Below are positions 18,794 to 29,097 of a stretch of DNA of 64,000 bases, one piece after another. The notes under the pieces were generated by a model that had not been told where the DNA came from, made no database searches, and saw only the letters and a list, made by a program, of their open reading frames with translations. Origin of the DNA: Acidipropionibacterium thoenii DSM 20276 (GTDB lineage: Bacteria > Actinomycetota > Actinomycetes > Propionibacteriales > Propionibacteriaceae); contig NZ_KE384018.1 in NCBI RefSeq assembly GCF_000423445.1, positions 1 to 64,000 on the forward strand, written 5' to 3'. The position numbers and the translations under genes were made by a program. The first letter of the stretch is position 1; every line of letters starts with the position of its first letter.

Positions 18794-19578
18794 ACCAGCC
18801 GGACGGCACCGGCCCGGCGTCGCGCACCCGGCGGATGCTGGTCGCCGAGACGGTGCTGGTGCTGGCGCTGTGCCTGGGCCAGTCGGCCTGGTACTCGATC
18901 CTGAGGATGATCGAGAGGATGACTCGCGGGGTCCCGTTGTCCCAGCAGTCCTCGGCCCTCAACACCTCGGTGACCCCGGGGCGGCCCTGGCTCGACCTGC
19001 TCTACCAGCTCTCCGGGATCGGCTTCGCGGTGGTGCCGGCGGGACTGGCGCTGTATCTGCTGGCGCACATCGACCCGCCCGGTTCAGGGGTCCGACGCCG
19101 ACTGGGCCTGGTCGGCCCCGGCTGGGGCCATGACGCCGGGGCGGGGGTGGTGATCGCCGCGCTGATCGGGATCCCGGGCCTGGGGTGGTACCTGGGGGCC
19201 AGGGCCGTGGGGCTCAACACCACGGTGGCCGCCGCCAATCTGCAGAGCGCCTGGTGGGTCATCCCGGTGTTGATCCTCTCGGCGGTGATGAACGCCGTCC
19301 TGGAGGAGGTCGTGATGGTGGGCTACCTGCTCACCCGGTGGGCCCAGGCCGGATGGCGGACCCTCACCGCGGTGCTGGTCAGTGCCCTGATCCGCGGCAC
19401 CTATCACCTCTACCAGGGCTGGGGCGGGTTCGCCGGAAATATCGTGATGGGTGTGATCTTCGGGTGGATCTTCACCCGCACCCGCAGGGTGCTGCCCCTG
19501 GTGATCGCTCACACCATCCTTGACGTCGTCTCCTTCGTCGGCTACACACTGCTGGCCCCGCACGTCTCCTGGTTGTGA
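18790..19578 (+). CDS. CPBP-family intramembrane metalloprotease
   Basis: A 262-residue membrane protein with about seven hydrophobic segments. The catalytic pattern of CPBP (Abi/Rce1-type) proteases is visible: the EEVVMVGYLLTR motif (EExxxxGY...R) near residue 175, followed by RGTYHLYQGWGGF and LPLVIAHTILDV with the second and third His-containing motifs. Family members cleave within membranes or act in bacteriocin immunity; the substrate here is unknown. It overlaps the PRODH stop by four bases and so is translationally coupled to it. Confidence 0.85.
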   Translation: MNQPDGTGPASRTRRMLVAETVLVLALCLGQSAWYSILRMIERMTRGVPLSQQSSALNTSVTPGRPWLDLLYQLSGIGFAVVPAGLALYLLAHIDPPGSGVRRRLGLVGPGWGHDAGAGVVIAALIGIPGLGWYLGARAVGLNTTVAAANLQSAWWVIPVLILSAVMNAVLEEVVMVGYLLTRWAQAGWRTLTAVLVSALIRGTYHLYQGWGGFAGNIVMGVIFGWIFTRTRRVLPLVIAHTILDVVSFVGYTLLAPHVSWL

Positions 19579-21496
<1,918 letters not shown>

Positions 21497-21500
<4 letters not shown>

Positions 21501-21512
21501 GCCGACGCTCAG
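21497..21512 (+). terminator. Short hairpin over the proC stop
   Basis: CTGAGC and GCTCAG pair around CGAC at the proC stop codon, followed at a distance by a short T-run. The stem is six pairs, so this is a weak terminator candidate. Confidence 0.3.
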
Positions 21513-21524
21513 CGGGAGCTGTCT

Positions 21525-21553
21525 TTGCTCAGTTCATGGCCACCGACTAGAAT
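21525..21553 (+). promoter_or_regulatory. Promoter of the bTHXc/AURKAIP1-type ribosomal gene
   Basis: TTGCTC at 21525-21530, a 17-base spacer, and TAGAAT at 21548-21553 form a plausible housekeeping promoter. It would give a leader of roughly 155 bases with two strong hairpins: 21592-21599 with 21609-21616, and 21646-21652 with 21656-21662. Confidence 0.5.
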
Positions 21554-21715
21554 GACCATTTGTCTGCGCCACCGGATGCGTTGACGTGCCTGCTGTCGGA
21601 TCGGCGGGCCGACAGCACCCGGCGGACATCTGGCAATCACCGTGCGGACCCCCTCGGGGTCCATGCAATCCGGTCCGGACCGAATGGTCGAGACCGAAAC
21701 GAGAAGAGGTCCACT

Positions 21716-21817
21716 GTGGGTTCCGTTATCAAGAAGCGTCGCAAGCGGATGGCGAAGAAGAAGCACCGCAAGCTGCTGAAGAAGACGCGCATCCAGCGTC
21801 GTCGCGCCGGCAAGTGA
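21716..21817 (+). CDS. Small ribosome-associated protein, AURKAIP1/COX24 domain (bTHXc-type)
   Basis: The encoded peptide is only 33 residues, more than half Lys and Arg: [19 protein letters not shown], then [14 protein letters not shown]. This is the actinobacterial 30S-associated mini-protein of the AURKAIP1/COX24 family. The GTG start is preceded by GAGAAGAGG. Although the frame is open upstream, only this stretch has family similarity. A long structured leader precedes it, which is unusual for so short a gene and may allow autoregulation. Confidence 0.88.
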   Translation: MGSVIKKRRKRMAKKKHRKLLKKTRIQRRRAGK

Positions 21818-21830
21818 CGCCCCGGCGGCC

Positions 21831-22232
21831 GTGACCGGAGATCCCCGGCATCATCGCCGGGAGTCCGTGGCGCGGCCGGCGTCGTCTCGAAGCACCCCCC
21901 GTCCCCCCGACCCGCAGATCACGTCAGTCCAGCAGGGCTCAGCGGTTCCTCCGGTCGAGGGGCATGTTGTCCTTCTCGGGCGATCCGGGTGCCACCTGTG
22001 CGCGGCGGTCACCGAGCTGGTGGCTGCCGTCGCGGCAGCCCACCCCGAACTGATCCCCGACGGAGCCGTCGAGGTCGATGTCGACTCCGACCCGGCACTG
22101 AGGTCCCGATGGGGAGATCACGTCCCGGTCACCTTCGTCGACGGGGTGCTGATCGGCTACTGGTATCTCGACCGCGACACTCTGTTGGCCGCGCTGACCG
22201 AGGGCCCGACCCGGGTGAGGGTGATCCCCTGA
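21831..22232 (+). CDS. Glutaredoxin-like thioredoxin-fold protein (DUF836 type)
   Basis: A 133-residue protein whose last 90 residues form a small thioredoxin fold: HVVLLGRSGCHLCAAVTELV with a CxxC pair, VEVDVDSDPALRSRWGDHVPVTFVDG with the cis-Pro, and a short C-terminal helix. The first 40 residues are Arg/Pro/Ser-rich and probably disordered, so the real start may lie downstream of the GTG given here. The family acts in disulphide or iron-sulphur chemistry; the partner is unknown. It sits in front of the large HemD gene. Confidence 0.75.
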   Translation: MTGDPRHHRRESVARPASSRSTPRPPDPQITSVQQGSAVPPVEGHVVLLGRSGCHLCAAVTELVAAVAAAHPELIPDGAVEVDVDSDPALRSRWGDHVPVTFVDGVLIGYWYLDRDTLLAALTEGPTRVRVIP

Positions 22233-22514
22233 TGCCCGGCTCCCCGGATCGATCTGCGGTCACCGCGCAGCCCGCCCGTCGGTGACGGTGCTCCCGCCAT
22301 GTACCACGGGGAGTTCAGAACGCTGCCACCGGGGTCGCGAAAATGTTCCTCGACTTGACGCAGAGGGGTCCGGACTGAGAGAAAAGTGGGGCAGCAGTGC
22401 GGGAGAACAAGTGTATCGGCACCCGGTCGGCGTCCTGACGGTGACCCCGCCGGAATCACTTCACCCGGAGCCGGGCACACATCGGGCGCCGGGCTCCCAC
22501 GAAGGGAACTCAGG

Positions 22515-24152
22515 ATGACTCAGACGCCATTGGGCGCTGCGGACGCGCAGGGCAGTGGCCTCCCGCCCAGCGCTACCGCGCAGGCGAGGGTGCAGTTCGT
22601 CGGCACCGGACCTGGCGATCCGGGTCTGCTCACCCTGGCGGCAGTGACGGCCATCACGAGAGCCTCCAGGATCGTCATCGACTCCCCCCAGATGAGGGCG
22701 ATCCTGGCCGCCCCCGAGATCACCCTGGCGGCCGACGTCGAGATCATCGAGTCGGCCAGCACCCAGGACATCATCAGCTCACTGCTGGACGCCGTCAGCC
22801 AGGGCCTGGACGTCGTCCGGCTGGTCCGGGGGGACCCTTTCCTGGACGGCGACATCGGCGCCGAGTGCAGCGCCCTGGCAGTCGCCGACTTCGACGTCGA
22901 TGTCATCCCCGGCGTCTCCCCGCTGACCGCCGTCCCCGAGTACGCCGGGGTCTCCCTGCACGGCCATGACGTCCAGCTGATCGGAGCCGAGTCGGCCTCC
23001 CGCGACCTCAGCTCGGAGGGGTATCCGTGGGCCGCCGCCGGGCTCATCGTGGTCTCCAGCACCGTCGACTCGATCCGTGAGGTGGTGGCCCACGCCGTCG
23101 AGTCGGGTCGCCCGGAGTCCGAACCGGCCGTCCTGACCCGCCATGGCGGCACCACCAATCAGGTCTCGGTGACCACCACCCTGGGCGGTCTGCCGGCCTC
23201 GGTCGCCAAGGTCGACCCGACCGAACAGGTCCATGTCGTCATCGGGCGGGTCCTCTCCGACGCCAACCGGGCCCGGCTGGACTGGTACGAGTCCAAGCCC
23301 CTGTTCGGCTGGTCGGTGCTCATCCCTCGCACCCGGGACCACTCGGCGATGCTGCCCTCCCGTCTTCAGGACTACGGCGCCCGATGTCTGGACGTCCCCA
23401 CCATCAGCATGGAGCCGCCGCGGACCCCCCAGCAGATGGACAAGGCCATCCGCGGGATGGTCGAGGGCCGTTACGAGTGGGTCGTCTTCACCTCGGCCAA
23501 TGCGGTGCGGGCGGTCCGCGAGAAGCTCGAGACCATCGGGCTGGACTCCCGGGCCTACTCCGGGCTGAGGATCGCCGCGATCTTCGAGTCCACCGTCAAA
23601 GCCCTGGCGGAATGGGGGGTGCGCCCCGACCTGACACCACCGGGAGAGCAGTCGACGGCCGCCCTGGCAGCGATCTTCCCGGCATTCGATGACGCCCTGG
23701 ACCCCATCAACCGGGTCTTCGTGCCGCGAGCCGACATCGCCACCGAGTCGCTGTCTGCCGAACTGTCGGCACTTGGCTGGGAGGTCGAGGACGTCATCGG
23801 CTACCGCACCGTGCGGGCCGCCCCACCGCCGGCAGAGACCCGCGACGCCATCAAGACCGGCAAGTTCGACGCCGTCGTCTTCACCTCCTCGACCACCGTG
23901 CGCAACCTGGTCGGGATCGCCGGCAAACCGCACAAGCACACCGTGGTGGCCGCCATCGGCCCGCACACCGCGGAGACCTGCCAGGAGCACGGTCTGGACG
24001 TCGACGTGGTCGCCCCCGAGCCGACCGCCACCGCCCTGGCGGACGCCCTGGCCGATTTCGCCGCGATCCGCCGCGACGAGTTGATCGCCAAGGGGCGTCC
24101 GGTGATCCGGCCCTCCCAGCGCAAGCGTCGGGGACGCCAGCCCGGCCACTGA
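22515..24152 (+). CDS. Uroporphyrinogen-III methyltransferase-like/synthase fusion (large actinobacterial HemD)
   Basis: A 545-residue two-domain protein. Residues about 25-255 form a SUMT-like fold (VQFVGTGPGDPGLLTLAAV, VRLVRGDPFLDGD, VIPGVSPLTAVPEYAGV). The normal GRGGEE-type segment after GDPF is missing, so methylase activity is doubtful, as in large mycobacterial HemD. Residues about 270-525 are a uroporphyrinogen-III synthase (VLIPRTRDHSAML, WVVFTSANAVRAV, VVFTSSTTVRNLV). GAAGGGAA precedes the ATG. The 282-base gap upstream has a TTGACG at 22355 but no clear -10 or riboswitch. It leads into phosphatase and cytochrome c maturation genes, as hemL does in mycobacteria. The standard hemD is at 3587-4348. 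Confidence 0.88.
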   Translation: MTQTPLGAADAQGSGLPPSATAQARVQFVGTGPGDPGLLTLAAVTAITRASRIVIDSPQMRAILAAPEITLAADVEIIESASTQDIISSLLDAVSQGLDVVRLVRGDPFLDGDIGAECSALAVADFDVDVIPGVSPLTAVPEYAGVSLHGHDVQLIGAESASRDLSSEGYPWAAAGLIVVSSTVDSIREVVAHAVESGRPESEPAVLTRHGGTTNQVSVTTTLGGLPASVAKVDPTEQVHVVIGRVLSDANRARLDWYESKPLFGWSVLIPRTRDHSAMLPSRLQDYGARCLDVPTISMEPPRTPQQMDKAIRGMVEGRYEWVVFTSANAVRAVREKLETIGLDSRAYSGLRIAAIFESTVKALAEWGVRPDLTPPGEQSTAALAAIFPAFDDALDPINRVFVPRADIATESLSAELSALGWEVEDVIGYRTVRAAPPPAETRDAIKTGKFDAVVFTSSTTVRNLVGIAGKPHKHTVVAAIGPHTAETCQEHGLDVDVVAPEPTATALADALADFAAIRRDELIAKGRPVIRPSQRKRRGRQPGH

Positions 24153-24246
24153 CGACCGCGAGCTGGACGGGGGCCGTAGATTGGGGGCTGCGCCACCTTC
24201 TGGCATCGACCGGACGCCAGGCCACAACCCCAGGAATGGAGCCCAG

Positions 24247-24966
24247 ATGAGTCGCACGACGACCGTGCACCTGCTGCGCCACGGTGAGGTCGACAACCCC
24301 GCCGGCGTCCTCTACGGGCAACTTCCCGACTACCACCTGTCACCGGTGGGACGCCGGATGGCGGCCCGGGCCGCCGAGTACTTCGCCGACATCCCGCTGG
24401 GCGCCCTCATCAGCTCCCCCCTGGAGCGTGCCCAGGAGACCATCGCCCCCACCGCCGCCCTGCACCCCGACCTCCAGGTGCGCCTGGAACCGGCCGTCAT
24501 CGAGGCTGCCAGCTACTTCGAGGGCCAGGTCTTCGGCCACGGCAACAAGGCACTGCGCGACCCGCGCAACTGGAAGTACCTGCGCAACCCGCTGCGGCCC
24601 AGCTGGGGGGAGCCCTACAAGGCCATCGCGGCGCGGATGCACGGCGCCATCCTGGCCGCCGCGCGCGAGGTCGGCGAGGGTGGTCAGGCGCTCATCGTCT
24701 CCCATCAGCTGCCGATCTGGATCGCCCATCTGTCGGCCGCCGGGCGTCGGCTGGCCCACGACCCGCGCTCGCGGGTCTGCACCCTGGGATCGGTGACCAG
24801 TTTCGGGGTGCTGGACGGCCGGATCGTGCGGATCGACTACGCCGAACCCTCGGCCGACCTGGTTCCCAGGAGTGCCAGACGGGCCAACATCTCCGCAGGG
24901 GGATCACCGGCCGCCGGCGCAGCAGACCCCGGCGACCATCCTGGCCAGGGCGGGTCCGGCCGCTGA
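24247..24966 (+). CDS. Histidine phosphatase (phosphoglycerate mutase-like) family protein
   Basis: A 239-residue member of the phosphoglycerate-mutase-like superfamily, recognisable from VHLLRHGEVDNPAGVLYG with the phospho-accepting His, ISSPLERAQETIAP and LIVSHQLPIWI with the second catalytic His. The substrate is unknown. In many actinobacteria the same protein heads the tlpA-ccdA-resB-ccsB cytochrome c operon, as here. The ATG is preceded by GGAATGGAG, and the stop shares a base with the tlpA start. Confidence 0.87.
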   Translation: MSRTTTVHLLRHGEVDNPAGVLYGQLPDYHLSPVGRRMAARAAEYFADIPLGALISSPLERAQETIAPTAALHPDLQVRLEPAVIEAASYFEGQVFGHGNKALRDPRNWKYLRNPLRPSWGEPYKAIAARMHGAILAAAREVGEGGQALIVSHQLPIWIAHLSAAGRRLAHDPRSRVCTLGSVTSFGVLDGRIVRIDYAEPSADLVPRSARRANISAGGSPAAGAADPGDHPGQGGSGR

Positions 24967-25550
24967 TGGACCGGCGAACCCTGCTGGGCGCCGCCGGGCT
25001 GCTGCTGGTCGCCCCGATCTCCGGTGCCCTGCTGGCCGGCTGCTCCGACTCGCCGTCGGCCTCCGGTGACAACGGATTCGCCACCGGCGACGGGTCCTAC
25101 ACCAAGGTTCCGGCGGCCGACCGGAAGGCCGCCCCCACGCTGACCGGGACCTCCCTGGACGGCAAGCCGCTCAGCACCGCGGACTCCGCCGGGAAGGTGA
25201 TCGTCATCAACGTCTGGGGATCCTGGTGCGCCCCCTGCCGTCACGAGGCGCCCGCCCTGGTGGCGGCGGCCTCCCGCAGCTCGTCGATCGCGGCCTTCTA
25301 CGGGATCAACACCCGCGATCTGGACAGGGTCCCGGCGCAGGCCTTCGTGCGGACCTTCGGGGTCGGCTGGCCGAGCTTCTACGACCCCGACGGACAACTG
25401 CTGCTGAACTTCACCAGCCTGCCCCCCAAGGCGATTCCCTCCACGGTCATCATCGACCGCCAGGGCCGGATAGCCGCCCGCTTCCTCGGCGAGGTCACCA
25501 CCATCAGCCTGGTCCAGGCCGTCACCCAGATCTCGGGGGAGGCATCGTGA
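24966..25550 (+). CDS. TlpA/ResA-type thioredoxin lipoprotein
   Basis: A membrane-anchored thiol reductant for apocytochrome c. The 194 residues start with a basic n-region, a hydrophobic stretch and a lipobox LLAGC at about residue 25. A thioredoxin fold follows with the active site WGSWCAPCRHEAP and the cis-Pro in KAIPSTVIIDRQG. It overlaps the preceding stop (TGATG) and the ccdA start. Electrons are expected to come from CcdA across the membrane. Confidence 0.92.
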   Translation: MDRRTLLGAAGLLLVAPISGALLAGCSDSPSASGDNGFATGDGSYTKVPAADRKAAPTLTGTSLDGKPLSTADSAGKVIVINVWGSWCAPCRHEAPALVAAASRSSSIAAFYGINTRDLDRVPAQAFVRTFGVGWPSFYDPDGQLLLNFTSLPPKAIPSTVIIDRQGRIAARFLGEVTTISLVQAVTQISGEAS

Positions 25551-26341
25551 CCCGGATGCTGGCCGGGCCGCTGATGGTGCCCCTGGACCTGGGGTCCTGG
25601 GCCGCCGAGAGTCTGCAGGGGTCGATGCTCGGGGCCATCCCGGTGGCCCTGCTGGCCGGCCTGGTGTCCTTCTTCTCACCCTGCGTGCTGCCACTGGTGC
25701 CCGGCTACCTGTCCTATGCCGCCGGCCAGAGCGCCACCGAGTCGGTCTCCAGGCCTCGAACCAGCAGGCTGAGAACCGTCACCGGATCGGCGCTCTTCGT
25801 GCTGGGATTCAGTCTGGTCTTCGTGGCCACCGGCACCGTGATCGGCGGGCTGGGCCGCACCCTGCTGATGCATCAGCGGGCCATCGAGATCGTCGTCGGA
25901 GGGCTCACCATGCTGCTCGGAGGGATGTTTGCCGGGCTCATCCCGGTGGGTCGCCGGGAACTGCGGATACACCGGCTGCCGAGGGCCGGGCTGGCCGCCG
26001 CCCCGGTGCTGGGAATCGTCTTCGGGCTGGGATGGACGCCGTGCATCGGTCCGGCGCTGAGCGTCGTCTACGGGATGTCCTTCCAGCAGGGATCGGCCCG
26101 GCGCGGGGCCCTGCTGGCGATCTGCTACGCGCTGGGGCTGGGCATCCCGTTCATCGCCGCCGGTGCCGCACTCGGCTGGGCGGGGCGGGCCACCGGCTGG
26201 GTCGGACGCCACCAGCGCGGGGTCCAGATCGCCGGCGGAGTCGTGATGATGGCTGTCGGTCTCGCCCTGGTGACGGGCTGGTGGGCCTGGCTGATGGCCC
26301 TGCTGCGCTCCTGGGCGGCACGATTCGGGGCGATCATCTGA
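25547..26341 (+). CDS. ccdA: CcdA-type thiol-disulphide electron carrier
   Basis: CcdA passes reducing equivalents from cytoplasmic thioredoxin to extracytoplasmic TlpA/ResA. The 264-residue protein has six hydrophobic segments and the two conserved membrane cysteines, in FFSPCVLPLVPGYLSY and GWTPCIGPALS. I chose the GTG at 25547, which overlaps the tlpA stop (GTGA); an ATG three codons later is also possible. It is followed by resB with a shared base (TGATG). Confidence 0.93.
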   Translation: MTRMLAGPLMVPLDLGSWAAESLQGSMLGAIPVALLAGLVSFFSPCVLPLVPGYLSYAAGQSATESVSRPRTSRLRTVTGSALFVLGFSLVFVATGTVIGGLGRTLLMHQRAIEIVVGGLTMLLGGMFAGLIPVGRRELRIHRLPRAGLAAAPVLGIVFGLGWTPCIGPALSVVYGMSFQQGSARRGALLAICYALGLGIPFIAAGAALGWAGRATGWVGRHQRGVQIAGGVVMMAVGLALVTGWWAWLMALLRSWAARFGAII

Positions 26342-28047
26342 TGGCCGAGCACGACATCACCACATCCCCAGACGCCGCCGGGGCCGCGACGCCGGACAAC
26401 CCCCGCAAGCGCCGGACCCCGGTGCTGGGATTTCGCGCCACGATGAGATGGCTGTGGGGCCAGCTCACCAGCATGCGCACCGCCCTGGTGCTGCTGTTCC
26501 TGCTGGCGGCGGCCGCGATCCCCGGATCACTGATCCCCCAGACCGCCTCCGGGGCGGTCAAGGTCTCCGACTTCGCCAAGGCGCACCCCACCCTGGACCG
26601 GATCTACCGGCCGCTGGGGCTCTACCACGTCTACACCTCGACGGTCTTCTCGGCGATCTACCTGCTGCTGTTCATCAGCCTGATCGGCTGCATCATCCCG
26701 CGGATCACCGCCCACATCCGGGCCCTGCGGCGTCAACCCCCGCGCACCCCGGCCCGGCTGGACCGGCTGCCCGAGCACGGCGAGGCGCTGGTGGTCGCCG
26801 ACCAGGGCGAACGCGAGGAGGTCACCGCCCGCGCCCGGGCCTGGCTGAGGTCCCGGCACTACCGGACGGCTCTGGACCCGGACGGCTCGGTGCGGGCCGA
26901 ACGGGGCCTGTACCGGGAGACCGGGAACCTGGTCTTCCACGTCTTCCTGGTCGTGGTGCTGATCGCCATCGGGTGGAACACCCTGTGGGGATACAAGGGC
27001 TCGGCGGTGGTGGTAGAGGGCCAGGGGTTCTCCAACAACATCACCCAGTTCGACGACTTCCACGCCGGTGCGCTGGTCGACACCGACTCCCTGACACCGT
27101 TCTCCCTCGTCCTCAAGAAGTTCACCGTCAAATTCGAGACCGGCCCGGTGCAGCGCGGGGCGGCCCGCGAGTTCAGCGCCGATGTCACGGTGACCCGCGA
27201 CGGCAGCGCCAGCGAGCACAATCTGCAGGTCAACCACCCGCTCAGCCTGGGCACCACCAAGGTCCACCTGCTCGGCCACGGCTACGCCCCGGTGGTCAAG
27301 GTCACCGACGGCAACGGCCGGGTCGCCTTCCAGGGCCCGGTGGCCTTCGTCCCCCAGGACGGCAACTTCTCCTCGACCGGCGTCATCAAGGTCCCCGACG
27401 CCCGCCCCGACCGACTGGCCTTCCAGGGATTCTTCCTGCCCACCACCCAGATCGGGGCCACCGGGCCGGTCTCGGTCTTCCCCGACGCCTACAACCCGCA
27501 GCTCTTCCTCAACGCCTGGTACGGCAAGCCGATCGCCGAGACCGGCACCCCGCAGAACCTCTACGTGCTCGACACCACCGGCCTGACCCAGGTCTCCGAG
27601 AAGGGCCAGAAGGTCAGCTTCGCGCTGAAACCCGGTCAGGGCTACAAGCTGCCCGGGGGGCAGGGATCGATCGAGTTCACCGGCTACCAGCGCTGGACCA
27701 AGATCCAGGTCTCGCACTCGCCCGGGCTGCCACTGCTGTTCGGTTCCATCCTCATCGCAGTGGCCGGGCTGTGCGTCAGCCTGTTCACCCGGCCGCGCCG
27801 GATGTGGTTGCGGATCACCACGGCCGCCGGTCCCGGGGGCGGCCAGCGGGATGACGCCATCAGGGTCCAGGTCGGCGGACTGGACCGCGCCGATGCACGC
27901 GCCGGGCTGGATGAGGATGTCGCTGATCTGCTGGCGGCGGCCTGCGGTCAGCTGCCCAGGAACTCGGGGCACGATGACGAGGATGGTGCACCCGGGCTTG
28001 CGGGCGGGGATACTGTGACCGGGTTTACTGGCGAGGAGGACTCATGA
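26341..28047 (+). CDS. resB: Cytochrome c biogenesis protein ResB
   Basis: ResB pairs with CcsB to move haem to the outside and attach it to apocytochrome c (system II). The 568 residues have three N-terminal membrane segments: MRTALVLLFLLAAAAIPGSL, the VFSAIYLLLFISLIGCIIP region, and LVFHVFLVVVLIAIGWN. A large extracytoplasmic domain and a fourth segment near residue 480 (PLLFGSILIAVAGLCVSLF) follow. The last 60 residues are acidic and hydrophilic. The ATG lies at the ccdA stop, and the resB stop overlaps the ccsB start. Confidence 0.93.
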   Translation: MAEHDITTSPDAAGAATPDNPRKRRTPVLGFRATMRWLWGQLTSMRTALVLLFLLAAAAIPGSLIPQTASGAVKVSDFAKAHPTLDRIYRPLGLYHVYTSTVFSAIYLLLFISLIGCIIPRITAHIRALRRQPPRTPARLDRLPEHGEALVVADQGEREEVTARARAWLRSRHYRTALDPDGSVRAERGLYRETGNLVFHVFLVVVLIAIGWNTLWGYKGSAVVVEGQGFSNNITQFDDFHAGALVDTDSLTPFSLVLKKFTVKFETGPVQRGAAREFSADVTVTRDGSASEHNLQVNHPLSLGTTKVHLLGHGYAPVVKVTDGNGRVAFQGPVAFVPQDGNFSSTGVIKVPDARPDRLAFQGFFLPTTQIGATGPVSVFPDAYNPQLFLNAWYGKPIAETGTPQNLYVLDTTGLTQVSEKGQKVSFALKPGQGYKLPGGQGSIEFTGYQRWTKIQVSHSPGLPLLFGSILIAVAGLCVSLFTRPRRMWLRITTAAGPGGGQRDDAIRVQVGGLDRADARAGLDEDVADLLAAACGQLPRNSGHDDEDGAPGLAGGDTVTGFTGEEDS

Positions 28048-29051
28048 CATTGGCGAGTCTGTCGGCACTGGGCATCGTGACGGCCGCGGTGGTCTTCATC
28101 CTGGCCTTCCTGGCCCATGTGGCGGAGTGGGCCGCGCTGCGCGGGGTCGACGACGGTGCCTCGGTCGGCACCGTACCGGCCCAGGCTGTTCTGGTCGGCG
28201 CCGCACGGGTCGGTGCCGGGTCGGCCGGCCAGGAGCCGGCGGACGGCGGACCCGAGGTCTCCCGGGACGCCGGTGATGTCGCGGTGACCAGGGCGGAGAC
28301 CTGGGGGCGGATGGGGCTCAACCTCACCGTGATCGGGGCCATCTGCCAGCTGGTCGGCGTGGTGTGCCGGGGGCTGGCCGCCCACCGGGCCCCCTGGGGC
28401 AATATGTACGAGTTCGTCACCACCGCCCTGCTGTTCGTGGTGATCGCCTACCTGGTGCTGATGACCCGCCAGAACGTGCGCTGGCTGGGGATCGGCGTCA
28501 CCGCTCTGATGGCGATCGGCGACGGCCTGGCCGCCACCGTGCTCTATGTCGGGATCGCCCCGCTGGTGCCGGCCCTGCACTCGGTGTGGTTCGTGGTCCA
28601 CATCGTCGCCGCCTGCCTGGCCGCCGCCGCGCTCAATGTCGGGGCGATCGCTTCGATACTCTTCCTCGTCAAGTCCCGTGCCGAGCACCGGGCCGAACGC
28701 ACCGGGACGCCGATCAGAGGTTTCCTGGCCCGGGTACCCGACTGCCGGTCGATCGACAACCTGGCCTACCGGGCCCATGCCTTCGGCTTCCCGATCTGGA
28801 CCTTCACGATCGCTGCCGGGTCGATCTGGGCCGAGTACGCCTGGGGCCGGTTCTGGGGCTGGGACCCCAAGGAGACCTGGTCCCTGGTCACCTGGGTGAT
28901 CTACGCCGGATATCTGCACGCGCGGGCCACCGCGGGATGGCGTGGCACCCGGGCCGCGATCGTCGCGATCATCGGGATCGCCGCCTTCTGGTTCAACTTC
29001 GTCGGCGTCAACCTGTTCATCTCCGGGCTGCACTCCTATGCGGGGATCTGA
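28044..29051 (+). CDS. ccsB: Cytochrome c biogenesis protein CcsB/CcsA
   Basis: This is the haem-handling partner of ResB. The 335-residue polytopic protein carries the tryptophan-rich haem-binding signature WGRFWGWDPKETWSLVTW and the conserved region WGNMYEFVTTALLF. Conserved histidines lie near the flanking segments (LHSVWFVVHIVAA, YRAHAFGFPIW). A hydrophilic stretch of about 60 residues separates the first and second membrane segments. It overlaps resB by four bases and ends the c-type cytochrome operon. Confidence 0.94.
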   Translation: MTLASLSALGIVTAAVVFILAFLAHVAEWAALRGVDDGASVGTVPAQAVLVGAARVGAGSAGQEPADGGPEVSRDAGDVAVTRAETWGRMGLNLTVIGAICQLVGVVCRGLAAHRAPWGNMYEFVTTALLFVVIAYLVLMTRQNVRWLGIGVTALMAIGDGLAATVLYVGIAPLVPALHSVWFVVHIVAACLAAAALNVGAIASILFLVKSRAEHRAERTGTPIRGFLARVPDCRSIDNLAYRAHAFGFPIWTFTIAAGSIWAEYAWGRFWGWDPKETWSLVTWVIYAGYLHARATAGWRGTRAAIVAIIGIAAFWFNFVGVNLFISGLHSYAGI

Positions 29052-29097
29052 GGGTGCCGGGGTCTGCGATCCCGGACGCGAGCGGACAGGAGACTGA

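Noticed and set aside
22233-22514. Possible cobalamin or other riboswitch before the large HemD gene
   Set aside because: I looked for a B12-box-like conserved core and for strong nested stems and found neither; only a TTGACG at 22355 stands out.
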